A DNA stretch of 64,000 nt, taken from contig OZ026624.1 of the NCBI GenBank assembly GCA_964020975.1, forward strand, positions 28,306,056-28,370,055. The letters are read 5' to 3'. The notes beneath the pieces were generated by a model. That model was not told the origin of the DNA. It searched no databases and saw only the letters and a program-made list of their open reading frames with translations. Shown in pieces: positions 11,715 to 28,353 of the stretch. Source of the stretch: Hermodice carunculata (lineage: Eukaryota; Annelida; Polychaeta; Eunicida; Amphinomidae). A program made the position numbers and the translations under genes. Position 1 is the first letter of the stretch; the number at the start of each line of letters is the position of its first letter.

Positions 11715-12730
11715 GGATACTATTAATGCACAGAGCATGCGTGTCCGTGTAACAGCTGAACAATATAAATGTACAGAGGCTATGTGTCCGTGTGACATAT
11801 AAACATAATAAATGTAGGCCTACGGAGGCTGTGTGTCCGTGTGACGGCTGGACATCATAAATGCACAGAGGCTGTGTGTCCGTGTAACAGCTGAACATTA
11901 TAAATGCACAGAGGCTGTGTGTCCGTTTAACAGCTGAACATTTTAATGTACAGAGCCTGCTCCTGTTACAGCTGAATTTCATGCATGTACAGAGGCTGTA
12001 TGTCCACATAACAGCTGAACATCATTAATGCACAAAGACTGTGTATCTATATAATAGGTGAACATCATTAATTCACTTTGGCTGTGTGTCCACATGACAG
12101 ATGAACATCATTTATGCACAGAAGCTGTGGGTGAGCGTTACAGCCGAACATCATATTCAGGCTATGTGTCTATGTAACAGATGAACATCATCAATACATA
12201 GAGGCTATACGTCCCTCTAATAGCTGATCATCATAGATGCACAGAGGATGTGTGTTCATGTAACAGATGAACAGCATTTAGGCACAAAGGCTGTGAGTAC
12301 CTGTCATAGCCGAACGCCATTAATTGACAGAGGCTGTGTGTCCATGCAACAGAGGAATATAATTGATGCACAAGGGCTGTGTGTCCATGCAACAGGAGAA
12401 TATCATTAATGCACAGGGGCTGTGTGTCCATGCAGCAGGAGAATATCATTAATGAACAGGGGCTGTGTGTCCATGCAACAGGAGAATATCTTTAATGCAC
12501 AGAGGCTGTGTGTCCTGCAACAGGACAATATCATTAATGCACAGGGGCTGTGTGTCCATGCAACAGAGGAACGTCATTAATGCACAGAGGCTGTGTGTCC
12601 ATGCCACAGAGAACATTCATTATTGCACAGATGTTGTGTGTTTGTGTGCCTATGTAACAGATGAACATCATTACAGCAGGCTGCGTGTCTATGTAACATA
12701 CGAACATCACGACTTCGTAGACACTAGTTG
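11715..12730 (+). repeat. 43-bp minisatellite array, copy set 3 (main array)
   Basis: About 23-24 tandem units over 1 kb with the phrase AACAGCTGAACATCATTAAT then GCACAGAGGCTGTGTGTCCATGT. Counted units near 11880-11965 and 12376-12460 are exactly 43 bp. Units in the right half are more alike (GGGGCTGTGTGTCCATGCAACAGGAGAATATCATTAATG type) than those at the left edge, so homogenisation has been more recent at 12.35-12.60 kb. The rotating reading frame gives the repeated Leu-Cys-Ile-like minus-strand ORFs, which are not genes. Confidence 0.95.
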
Positions 12731-18070
<5,340 letters not shown>

Positions 18071-19501
18071 AGGGTAATTTAAGGTGAAGTGGAACACTTT
18101 TGGGAAAATTAGCTAGCATGTCGTTGTTCAAACGTTACCAACGAATTTTCACTCTGATAAGAAAAGGCAAACTTCAACTTTATTTATAACCATGGATACA
18201 ATCAATGAATATCTTAGACTTATTCTTATGTGTGTGATTAAAATTTATAAAACAGGTGTCCGACTTTAGCTTAGACTTTATATAAAGCGGTACATTTTGC
18301 TCTGGTAAGTAGGCTAAACTTACAAAAAGTCTCCATGACCTTGAGAATTAGGTCAAGATCATTCAAGTTTTAGTGCACGAATGTACTTACTAAGATGTAT
18401 AATCCACACCAGTTTCATCACTCTCCTCAAATCTATCTTGGTTTACTGTGTAAAAACAAACTTTACTACTTTACATGGCTCTCTGACCTTTGAAATTACG
18501 TCAACGTCAGTCAGATCTTAATCATTCCCAGGTAAATACATACATACATCCTGAGTCCTGATAACGTCAAATCAATATGGGATTATATATACAGCCTTTA
18601 TGTATGGTAAATAAGATCATTATTATAAAAATGGTTTCTTGACCTTTTCAATCCGTCAAGGTCACTCAACTTCTATTGTAGGTAAGTACATAATTAGCTA
18701 CCAAGGTCCATTAGGTTTCTCCGAAGTTGTGACACAAACATATGACGTTAATGTCTGAATGATTTTGAGAATTGGGTCAAGGCTACCCAGTTTCAAAAGC
18801 AAAAGATCATTTACATCAAAATTTTTGCTAAATGTTATGAATTTCCTGAATTAGTTCTTCGATTATTGTGCTTGAAATCAAGCTGGAACCAATGGCATTG
18901 TACGTCATATGGGGATACAAGGCAAGGAAACTTTCTTTGCACAATTTTTTTCTGAAGTAAAGATAGTTACTATATCTATTTAAGATGTCAATTTCTTATA
19001 TCATAAATAGCAGGCTGAAAATTTTGAGGCTGGGGCAAGAATGCGTATGTCTCACTTTACCTGAAATACACTGTCCCGCTTTATAAAGCTTTTTCGTGTA
19101 AAGTGGGGCATGCCATGTCACGTGACTATAGGCAGTGAAGGACCAGGATGTAAAATATTCATATTATTAAATGACACTTTCCAACCTAATACACAAATTA
19201 AAGTGATGTAAGAAACGTCTCTGTTTCGTTACATAGGATGAAAAGCTTAGGGAAAATGTTTATGGTTTCTCAAGCACTTGAATAAACGGCTTATCTTGCT
19301 TTTAAGCCTCGTTTTTGACAACCCCATTGCTCTTCTAGCTAACGGCATGGTTAAGACTTAATAGAAATAGAAAAGGTTTAAATACTGTCGTTTATATTGG
19401 GTTTGTTTTTTTTTTACCAGGGACAGTCAAATTAAATCAGTGGGATGAACAAAGTTAATGTCCCACTTTACCTGATGTCCCACTTCATCATAACCTACCC
19501 T
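18071..19501. mobile_element. Candidate non-autonomous DNA transposon with inverted ends
   Basis: The left end reads AGGGTAATTTAAGGTGAAGT and the right end, reverse-complemented, reads AGGGTAGGTTATGATGAAGT, followed on both sides by GG-ACA. Over the first 26-27 bases about 20 match. The right end adds a second inner CCCACTTTACCTGATGT phrase. The 1.43-kb interior has no transposase frame but contains four weakly conserved tandem units of about 127-149 bp (phrases of the type TGACCTTGAGAATTAGGTCA at about 18334, 18481, 18630, 18757). No clear target-site duplication is visible, so the family is not assigned. Confidence 0.42.
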
Positions 19502-20456
19502 ACTACTGTACCTCTTGTGCGAATCCAATGTTGAAAGGCCGCCAAGGATTTTCTGTATCATTGTCATCTGAAAAATAACCTGTGTGGACCCTCCCCCCCC
19601 CCCCCCAACTGAAATCGTCCAAAAAGCGTCGTCTGCTCAAATACCTTTACCTACATTTATAGGAAGTGGTTCGGTGAACAATTGTTGATAGGACCTCCAA
19701 TTGTAGCATGCCAAACCGTCAAACCTGTGTGCACGAAAAGCTTTCGTCAAGAGAAACTTGATTGAATGTTGTCCAACCAGGAACGGGGATGACATTGAAT
19801 AGCTATAAAAGAAAGTACATACTTGCATATGTTGAGGGGCCTAAAAAATTTTCCGAAATGGGCAGGGTGTGTTTGAAAACTTAAGTAAGATGTGGTCAGA
19901 TAGAATTATATTTGACTGTTTCCAACAAAAGCTTCAATACAACAATTTGAGATGAACGATGGATGACTTTAGCATTTTGTATTAAAAGCGATCTTCCGCT
20001 TTTTTTTCCAATTTTTGTGGTGTGTTTTGGGATTTTGAGGAGTGTTTGTTGTTTTGTACTGTTTTCTTCGGGGGGGGGGGGTGAGTGTCAGGGAAAGAGA
20101 ATCTGGAATCGGTATTTCCTGACACACACACACCCCCCTTTCTGACCGCTCCCTACATCTAAACTACATATCAGGACTTTATCATTATTATTTCCTAATG
20201 ATGATGCAAAAGGGAAGTCTGCTGGTGGGCGCTGAAGGATCAAACTCGAGAGAACATTTCCATCTGTAATATTGCAAAATTGTTTTGTGACTCAGCGCAA
20301 ATTGTGTTTCGAAAGAATAGCCTGGTGATACGGAAGTGTGTCCATATATTCCATAATGTGAAGGTGTATTTTTTTATTAATGTATATATAAAAACAAAAA
20401 TAATGTCCACCCGGACATGACACGGAAGTTATGTCTCATTTTCTCCATTTGTGCAG
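19502..20456. other. Non-coding stretch with poly-C and poly-G runs
   Basis: A run of about 14 C near 19593 and about 10 G near 20071 lie on AT-rich DNA. No exon is supported. Confidence 0.5.
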
Positions 20457-20639
20457 AAAGCTGGCCGCAATGTTATCAATTTTGTGTACAAAAATATCGC
20501 CACTTATAAGCCACTTGCTGAGACAATGTTTATGCATTGGTTGAACCATTTGCGTCTGCACGAGGCGTTTCTGTTGAACACATTGATTCTACCCTTTTGC
20601 CGGTTTAAAATTATGGTCACCGCCATTATCTTATCATGA
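20457..20639 (+). CDS. Candidate terminal exon, unknown protein
   Basis: A strong acceptor (pyrimidine-rich, ending TTTGTGCAG at 20456) opens a phase-0 frame of 60 codons to TGA at 20637-20639. It reads KAGRNVINFVYKNIATYKPL, then AETMFMHWLNHLRLHEAFLL and a hydrophobic C-terminus. The composition is protein-like, with amphipathic Leu/His/Trp spacing suggesting a helix, but no family is recognised. It may be the last coding exon of a host gene or a fragment of an old transposon gene. The preceding exon was not found. Confidence 0.33.
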   Translation, partial: KAGRNVINFVYKNIATYKPLAETMFMHWLNHLRLHEAFLLNTLILPFCRFKIMVTAIILS

Positions 20640-21817
20640 GACGAACTCCACACATTTGAACTTAGATTTGCATAGGACCCTGCCCTGTTTTCCAGTTGCT
20701 GTTCTAAAAATAATATATACTTGAATCAAAGTCCACACATTCGGGTTCTAAGTTTGTGGGCTGGCATCTATACGGTCCGTAGAATTCCTTATGGGTGTAT
20801 ATTTTTTTTTCAGTGTAATCCTACAATGGTGTAGTTCTGTTGATTTTTATATTTCTAGGTATCCTTCAAAATTGAAATGAACAACACATTTCAAAAAGCA
20901 TAACCACTATATAAATTAAAGGATTTAAATCTTTTACCGCCATTTGAATGGCACGCAGAAATGAAAATTAAAGCATTATATTTGCAGACTGTTTTCGTTT
21001 ATTAGTTTTTTTTTTCATGATTTGTTACAATTTTGCTTTGTAAATTTGCTTGTAAGATTGAATCCTTGTTGTTTTGCTTACGTCTTTGTAAACCTATCTA
21101 TCTATATATCCATTCGTCCATCCATCTATCTTGCCATCCGTCCATTTAATAATACATTCATTTATCTATCTGTCCGTCTATCCGTTTATCTGTTTGTTTA
21201 CTAGTTTGTTTGTTTCAGATTCTACATTAGTTGTTTTGCTTACTCTTCTGTCCATTTTGACAGAAGCGATTTTTCTTTCTTTAATTGACATGTTGTTCAT
21301 ACCTGACATTTGTAACATTGTTTCTAAGCAAAACAAGCAAACGAAAAGAGCTCTCCCTGTCGTGTATGCAATACATCAAACTGAATGTGCTTGCCAGTTT
21401 TGTGTCTTCCTCGAGGCACATTCACCCCAAGGTTCTGCCAGTAAAGTATTTTCTGGGCTCCAAACTTGACGGACAAAGATCTAAGGGAAAGAAAGGTCGC
21501 TAGGAAAAGAACGATCTTCCCACTGGGCATGTAGTACTTGGAATGCGGGTGTAGTCACCGTGTCATCTGACAAGTCAACAGGCACATCTTGGACATAGGA
21601 TAAACAGTGTAGGGACACAAGCAGTAAGCAGTTCTTTCTTGTGGCAGTCTCACCGCTTTGTAGGACACCTTTTGGTGATATTAATTCTATGTTTTCTGTT
21701 CATATTAACCCTTGCTCTCTGTTGTTGAAGGACTGAGTCAACATGTACATAACAGGCCTTCTGACCGCGCTCTGTAAGAACGCCCAAATGCAAGACTAAG
21801 TTCTGTATTATTTATTG
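20640..21817. other. Non-coding stretch with degenerate tetranucleotide run
   Basis: A degenerate TCTA/TCCA/TCCG/TTTG run spans about 21095-21220. The rest shows no supported gene. Confidence 0.5.
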
Positions 21818-23445
21818 TGTCTGGGTGCCAACCCAGACATTCTGCTTTTCCAAGAATTCTTTTTTTTCTTTCCTTCTTTCTTTTTTATTATGTCTGGGTG
21901 CCAACCCAGACATATTGTTTTTGCAAAGTTCTTTCTTTCTTTTTCTTCTTCTTTCCGCCAAATTTGTCCGGAGCTTTTCTCTGACACCGTGCAAGCTACA
22001 TTGTTTCAACTTGGCATGATAATACACCTAGTAGGGAAGTTGTTTCTCTGATTTGAATAGTCATGATGTTCAAAATTATGCTAATTAGGGGCAATTTAAA
22101 TTTTAAAAGCTCCATATCTTCAAACCTTTTATAGATAGATACCAAATTCAAAGTTCATCAAATAGGTTTGTGACATCTGCCAATCTAGTGGGCAGTAACC
22201 AAAGTTGTAATATTTTAAATTATGCTAATTAAGGCACTTTGAAAATTTAAATCTTGAATATCTTCAAAACTATAATAGATAGAGATGCATTCCAAATTTT
22301 ATATATGGGTTTGTGATAGAGGTGCATCCAGTGAACCATGAACCAAACTTGTAGGATATGAATTTATGCAAATTAGATGATTACCTAAAATTTAAATCTT
22401 GAATATCCTCAAAAATATAATGGACAGAGATGCGATTTTAACTTCCGCATATAGGTTTCTGCTATAGTCGCATCCAATGAACCATGAACCAAAATTGTAG
22501 GATTTGAATTTACGCAAATTAAGTGAATACACAAAATTTAAATCTTGAATATCTTCAAAATTATTATAGATAGTGATGCCATTACAACTTCAATACATAG
22601 GTTTGTGCTACAGCCGCATCCAATGAACCATGAACCAAAGTTGTAACATTTAAATTTATGCAAAATTAGGAGAATACACAGAATTTCAATCTTGAATATT
22701 TTCAAAACTATTAACAAAATTTCAGTCTTAAATATATCTTCAACACCATTAAAGACAGAGATGCCATTCAAACTTCAATACATAGGACTGTCCCATAGGT
22801 GCATCCAATGAAGCATGAGCTGAACTTCTAACATTTACATTTTTGCAAATTAGGTTAATATCCAAAACTTAGATCTTGAATATCTTCAAAACTATTATAG
22901 ATAGTGACATGTTTTAAAATGACAAATATATGTTTCTTAGGATGGCCTATCAATAGACATATTGTCTGTCCTTGAAAGGTCAAATTAAGGTCACACACCA
23001 TGAAAATCTTTGAATATGGAAAACGGTGCACTTTAGGGCCATAGTTACTATTAAACATAAATAGGAAATGATATATAGGCTTTCATGTGGTGCTGTCTTG
23101 TTTGACCTTGAGTGGCCTTGAAAGGCCAAAGCAAGGCCGCACAGCATTAGAATATCTGCATATGGAAAACGGTGCACTTTGGGACCATAGTTACTATTGA
23201 ACATGAGTAGGAAATGACGTATAAGCTTTTATCTGGTGTTGTGTTTTTTTTGATCTAGAGTGACCTTGAAAGGTCAAAGCTAGACATGTCTACCTATATC
23301 ATTCTGCAACACTTTTCACCAACTTGGCCACACTGTTAACATGCCATTACACATTTGGAGGTTATGTCACAGCTGCATACATTGCATTGCAGTTTCTCCA
23401 GGCACACTGACTGATTTGCTAACAAGCAAATCAAATTTTCTAGTT
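21818..23445 (+). mobile_element. Helitron-like (HINE/pearl-type) non-autonomous element, copy 1
   Basis: Two tandem hairpin heads, TGTCTGGGTGCCAACCCAGACA, lie at 21818-21840 and 21890-21913, each followed by a TTTC-rich tract. After a conserved leader (TTTGTCCGGAGCTTTTCTCTG) come about five monomers of 144-149 bp, one longer, each with CTTGAATATCTTCAAAACTAT and GCATCCAATGAACCATGA phrases. Then come segments rich in AGGTCA-like words, and a 3' hairpin GATTTGCT-AACA-AGCAAATC (23413-23432) followed by CTAGTT. The terminal hairpin plus CTAG|T fits Helitron 3' ends. The head hairpin and internal tandem array match HINE/DINE-1 and bivalve pearl elements. No Rep/helicase coding is present. Confidence 0.6.
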
Positions 23446-25568
23446 TTATTCTTTCTTCTTTGCAACCAGATTTGTCCAGAGTTTTTCTCGGACCCTATTA
23501 TTCCGAAAACCACCAAACTTGCCATGGTAAATGATCTACCAGTGAAATTAGGCACCTGACTTGGAATAGTCATGATGATTAAAATTATGGAAATGAGGGG
23601 CAATCAAAATTTTAAAAGCTCTATATCTTCCTTACTATTGGAGATAGACACAAAGTTCTTTACACATATAGGTTTAAGACAACTGGCAAATCCAATAGCT
23701 TACAAACAAAACTTGGGGAATTTTAATGTACGCTAAATTCACAACATTTCTCCCCAATCCATATGCAGGCCTTCAATTGCTTGCTGTCTGACCTATTGCT
23801 TGACCTCCATGGTGCCAGGCAACCATTTTGCATTCATAATTAATTAGCTTGAACCTGTCTCACAGGCAAATTTTAATCCATGCATGCTAGGTGTATGCTT
23901 TGGAAGGTTTGGTTCTTGTAGCAAATTGGGGGGGGGGGGGGCTCCCAACAACTGTGTAATGAGGCTTTCAGTAAAAAACAGCTCCCAATAACTGTGTAAT
24001 GAGGCTTTCAGTTAAAAACAGAGAATCCCTTTCTGTTCGTGCAGGAACAGATTGACTCCATGCTGCCATATGTACCAAGCAGGCTATAGTTTCCACTGGT
24101 GTCCTAGCTGTCCTGTTTTTGCCTGAGGCAATGTCAGTCTGCTGAGCTTATCAGCCCCAAGGGAACACAGGCTCCAGACTTCTAGGCAGAACAAGCCTGA
24201 GTGTACCCTTTGTTAAAAATAGACTAAATACAGAGCTGACTCGGCCAGACCAAGGAGGGTAGAATTTGTGTCATCTCAGTGGACACTTCCATGTCTTTGT
24301 TTTCTTGTAACCAGTGAGATGAAGCCTGTTCTTCATAGCCAATACTGAGACAGAATAGTTTGTCTTGGTTCACAGGTACATGTTTATGTAGTTTCTTGAC
24401 AGCTTCTGTTAAAATTTGTTTATGCAATAAAGGAAGAAAGATAGTTTTGTATTGCATGTAACACATCCCCTTGAATTATAATATGTATACACTGTACATA
24501 TATATGGGCATGTACGAATGATGTATATATACATGCACACATACTCATCCATACTGCCCATAAGGGATGACCCTCTCAGGAGGGGGCACTTTTCTTTGAT
24601 CCCATGGGTGACTTTTGTCTGGTCCCAAGGGTGCCCACTTTAGATAGGTTTCACTGTATTAGTAAACACTGGAATTTTCTTTCTTTTTCTCTCTGTCTCC
24701 TTCCTTCTTTCTTTCTTTCTCTCTTTCCTTCCTTTTTTCTTCACAACCAAGTTGGTCTGGAGATTTTCTTGAGCACTATTTTCCCGAAAACCACCAAACT
24801 TGCTATGGTGACTGACCTAGCCAGTGAAATTGTGCATCCCATTTGGAATAGTTTAAATGTATGCAAATTTAGGGGCAATTAAAATTTTAGAATCTCCATA
24901 TCTTCCAAAGTATTGCAGATACTCAAAATTTCAATGTGCATATATAGGTGTCTGACACCTGCCAATATACTGGACAGTATAAGTTAAGTAGAATTTCAAA
25001 TTATGCTAATAAGGGGCTTAGAAAAGTTTCAAAGTTGAATATCTCCAAAACTATTATACATAGACATGCCATTTCAACTTCAATTTGTAGGTTTGTGGCA
25101 TAGCCGCATCCAATGAACCATGAACCAAAGTTGTAAGATTTTAATTTATGCAAATTAGGTAAACATGCAAAATGTAAATCTTGAATAGCTTCAAAACTAT
25201 TATAAATAGAGGTACCATTCCTACTTCAATTTATCGGTTTGTGGCAAAATTCCATCCAATGAACCATAAACCAAAGTTGTGGGCTTTCAATTTATGCAAA
25301 TTAGGCAAATACAAAAAATTAAAATGGTGAATACCTTCAAAACTGTTGTAGATACTAGCTTCATTCAAACTTCATTTTATAAGTTTGTGCCATGGCCACA
25401 TCCAATGAACCAAGAACTAAAGTTGTAGCACTTTACTTTATAAAAAAAATAGGCTTATACACGAAATTAAGATAATGTTGAACAATGGCAAAGTGTAACA
25501 TTTCAAGCTGGTCTCATTTTGAAGGCACCCAGACAGATTTGCTGTGAGGCAAATCTTCTTTTCTAGTT
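23446..25568 (+). mobile_element. Helitron-like element, copies 2-3 (headless, nested or truncated)
   Basis: Directly after CTAGTT the leader restarts (TTTGTCCAGAGTTTTTCTCG, about 23470) and breaks off near 23700 into unrelated sequence. A second leader (TTGGTCTGGAGATTTTCTTG) begins near 24755 after a TTTC-rich tract. It is followed by about three monomers of 146-148 bp (key phrase positions about 25033, 25181, 25327) and a 3' end AGATTTGC-TGTGAG-GCAAATCT (25535-25556) with TTCTTTTCTAGTT. The tail arm reads ACCCAGACA, matching the heads at 21.8-21.9 kb, so the whole 21.8-25.57 kb span may be one element with later insertions. Confidence 0.52.
23934..24020 (+). repeat. 42-bp direct duplication beside a poly-G run
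   Basis: The phrase GCTCCCAACAACTGTGTAAT through GAGGCTTTCAGTAAAAAACA occurs twice in tandem (about 23941 and 23982) with two differences, immediately after a run of about 12 G. Confidence 0.9.
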
Positions 25569-27845
25569 CCTGTCAGACTTGGAAGGGGGAACAGGAGGGG
25601 AGGCACAGGCCGGGCGAAATCTCAGACACAAAAGCAAACAACATTTGAAATGACTGGCGCCTGTCAACAGAATTAAGTGGTGAAATATGATAGACAAAGT
25701 ACCATAATGAGGACTCGGAGAATTCTCACTTTTTCTTCTTCATTACAACGTCTCATTGTGAGAGCAATTTGTTTCAATTAAGAAGTTCTCTGTGCCTTTA
25801 ATGAAGCAAATATTTAGGTCAGAGACATGTGATAGTTTGTCCCAATGTTTGGTAAAGTTTTGTCAGCTTTGTTTGAAAAATAAAGTGCATAACATAAAGC
25901 AAAAATAAACAGCACATATGAACCTGCCAAATTTAAAATAAAATGGTTGACCTAAGCCTTTACTTGAGGAGGGGTTTTTTTGGGGGGGGGTGTCTGTTGG
26001 GTGAGGTTTTATGGGAATTTTCCCTGGTTTTTTTTTTTTTTTTTTTTTAACCTACTTACTTGCTTGCTTGTTTGCTTATTTGCTTGTAATCTTGAAAAGA
26101 ATTAATGAACAAATGGGAACTCACGGTAAAAATTAACCAACATATTATGTGAACCACCCAATCTTGATCTCTCCCGGTTTGTATATCCCACACAATGAAC
26201 AACATTAAACTGATTTTGTTGCGGTATGCGACCTACTCCTACGTGCGTCGTTCGGCAGCGTCAGACGCTAAAATCTTAAGATGCTTTTGGAGGGGACAGG
26301 TTATTGAGACTATTTGTTACCCCATGTCTAAAACGGTTATACGGAAATTTACCTGGCAGCCATGCCACATGAAGGCGCAGCCTCAATGTGGCGTGACTGC
26401 CACGGCATAGGTAAATTTCCGTATCACAGTTTTAATCATACGTTGACAAATTGATCTTGCCTGCAAAGCAGTCCAAGTTCCGTGTTACTACACTTGTCTG
26501 TGGTTGTTTCTTTCAGATGGGTCGATCAGTTTATCTTCTGTGACCCTGGATTTACTTTTATCGAAGATAAGTTTTACATTATTTAATGACATTGTTTTTA
26601 TAAAGTAGCAGGCCAAATGACTCTAACTTAAATGATAAAAATTGCTTTCTGTCCCCGTGGTGTGAATGCCGCGTCACGTCCAACTTTTTTTCTACCGGGT
26701 TATCCATGTCAAAAGGTTAGCGCGTGCATGTATTAGTGGTACAAGGGAGTATCGCGTGCTACTTAGCCAATCGCTGAAGTCCATTTTTAACGATCACAGG
26801 ATAAATGGATGCATTCGACTTTTTGTGCCTCCTCTTACCTTGAGAACACAGGGAATTCTACTCCAGGCCTAAACAGCTAGTGGTGCAGATATTATTTAAA
26901 TAATGTTAGACTTTAAGACCACAGTAATTTTTTTCCTCACTAAAATGCAAAGCTACCTTTTCATGCATTTTGTCAACTATACAATCGTTTTATATCTGTT
27001 CGACATTTATCAAATACAGTTTATTTCTAAATCAACTGAGGAATAGGCATTGCTTAAACAAAACAAACCAAAAAAAACCCAAACAAAAATGACATAAAAA
27101 AGCGAAAACAAAACAAAATAAAAAACGGAAAAGTCATATGACCTACGGAGTAGAGATGAACACAGCTTAATCGAGCCATCGGCAAAGCCGGCTAATTAGG
27201 CTAATTAAAAAAAATGAATAACTGCTCAGCCTAACGCTGGAGCCAACGGCTCAGGAGTTTTTCTCAGGAACTGGTACACCAGGAACCCCCTCTGTGATGT
27301 CAAAAAAATAATTAAAAAACAAGGAAACTGAAATAAAATATTGGAAGATAAAATCAAACAGCTTGGCCTATTGCCGTAGCTTTCAAATAAAATTTACTGT
27401 CTGGAGGTACATGTATATCTAAACATGTATGATCTTTAAACTGTTCATACTTTTATGAGGAATCGTTACATTTCAGTATACATTTTGTGTGCTTTTTGGT
27501 AGTATAATGCCATATTTTACATTAAAGGCTTGGTCTACGCAATATTGTTACTCATGCTACTGATGTTGCCATCATGGTTATGACTTTTTGTCCATTTTAT
27601 TTTGAAACCAGCGACAGATTTGTCAGATCGGTTATTAAGTTAGGCACAATTATAATACATGAGGCTAGTCATTTCGCCTCTTAACGTATCCTGATACGTA
27701 TCGGTGTAGTTTCGTTTGGTACAACTTCAGAGTTGTCTTTCTATCCGTTTTTTCCTTTTATTTTATGAAAGTATATATTTTTGTGTAGTCTCAATCTAGC
27801 AGTTGAGGCACATGTTAAAGAATTATTGTGCCAATTTTTACCACT
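25569..27845. other. Non-coding stretch with one foldback element
   Basis: No supported gene. Contains poly-G/poly-T tracts (25975-26050), an A-rich AAAAC-type segment (27055-27125) and the palindrome described at 26339-26424. Short ORFs near 26.2 and 26.7 kb have no convincing splice borders. Confidence 0.5.
26339..26424. repeat. Foldback (palindromic) element
   Basis: ATACGGAAATTTACCT (26339-26354) is exactly inverted at 26409-26424, and inside it GCCACAT (about 26363) pairs with ATGTGGC (about 26386). Total about 86 bp. A second foldback at 42.9 kb shares GGTAAATTTC at its ends. Likely a small MITE or cruciform-forming remnant. Confidence 0.7.
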
Positions 27846-27854
27846 TATATAAAA
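27846..27854 (+). promoter_or_regulatory. TATA box candidate
   Basis: TATATAAAA sits 42 bases upstream of an ATG, which places a start site near 27875-27880 and leaves a very short 5' UTR. Its value depends on the adjoining exon being real. Confidence 0.4.
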
Positions 27855-27887
27855 ACCCGCCTGCACTTTCGGACCTGTACACCCACT

Positions 27888-28030
27888 ATGGGGGCAACCT
27901 TCTCCACTGAACTTTGTCTTGGACACAGTGATGCGCTTATCACTCAGCCTATTGCTGACCCTGAATTCAATGCCTCATGCAGGCGAGTTCACTATCTGAT
28001 ACAAAACCCGTATTCTGAGGCCTACAACAG
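27888..28030 (+). CDS. Candidate first coding exon, possibly N-myristoylated protein
   Basis: The ATG at 27888 opens 47 codons plus two bases, ending in a clean donor (CAACAG|GTAACT, 28030/28031). The peptide starts MGATFSTELCLGHSD and ends RRVHYLIQNPYSEAYN. A glycine at position 2 with serine at position 6 fits the loose N-myristoylation pattern. The composition is balanced and unlike the flanking AT-rich DNA. A TATA box lies at a suitable distance upstream. I do not recognise the family and could not find the second exon, which must enter in phase 2. Confidence 0.4.
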
Positions 28031-28353
28031 GTAACTGTTTGTCGTTGTATTTATATTTTCAGGTAATGCTCACTCTAAAAAAAGTCCCAATATGTATTGT
28101 ACATTACATTTATTTGACAAATTAACCTTCCCTTAACACTAATTACACATATATTTTGGATGCTACCTCTTGAAAATATGCAATCAACTTGGCTGCCATC
28201 ATAAAAATTGTCAATTCCGCACTCAATGCCAATGGTTTGTAAATGAGCATTGGTACGATCTTGCCCAAGTGGGGGTGGGAAGAAGGTTATAATATATGAA
28301 ACCAAAAGTATATATTTTGCAAATATTCCAGAGCATCAATAATGATATATGCT

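Noticed and set aside
11683-12449. Minus-strand Cys/His/Thr-rich ORFs resembling repeated motifs
   Set aside because: Translation of the 43-bp array in rotating frames, not zinc fingers.
28075-28305. Minus ORF after a strong pyrimidine tract (CTTCTTCCCACCCCCACTTG)
   Set aside because: The acceptor looks good, but two frames are equally plausible and no donor or start is convincing.
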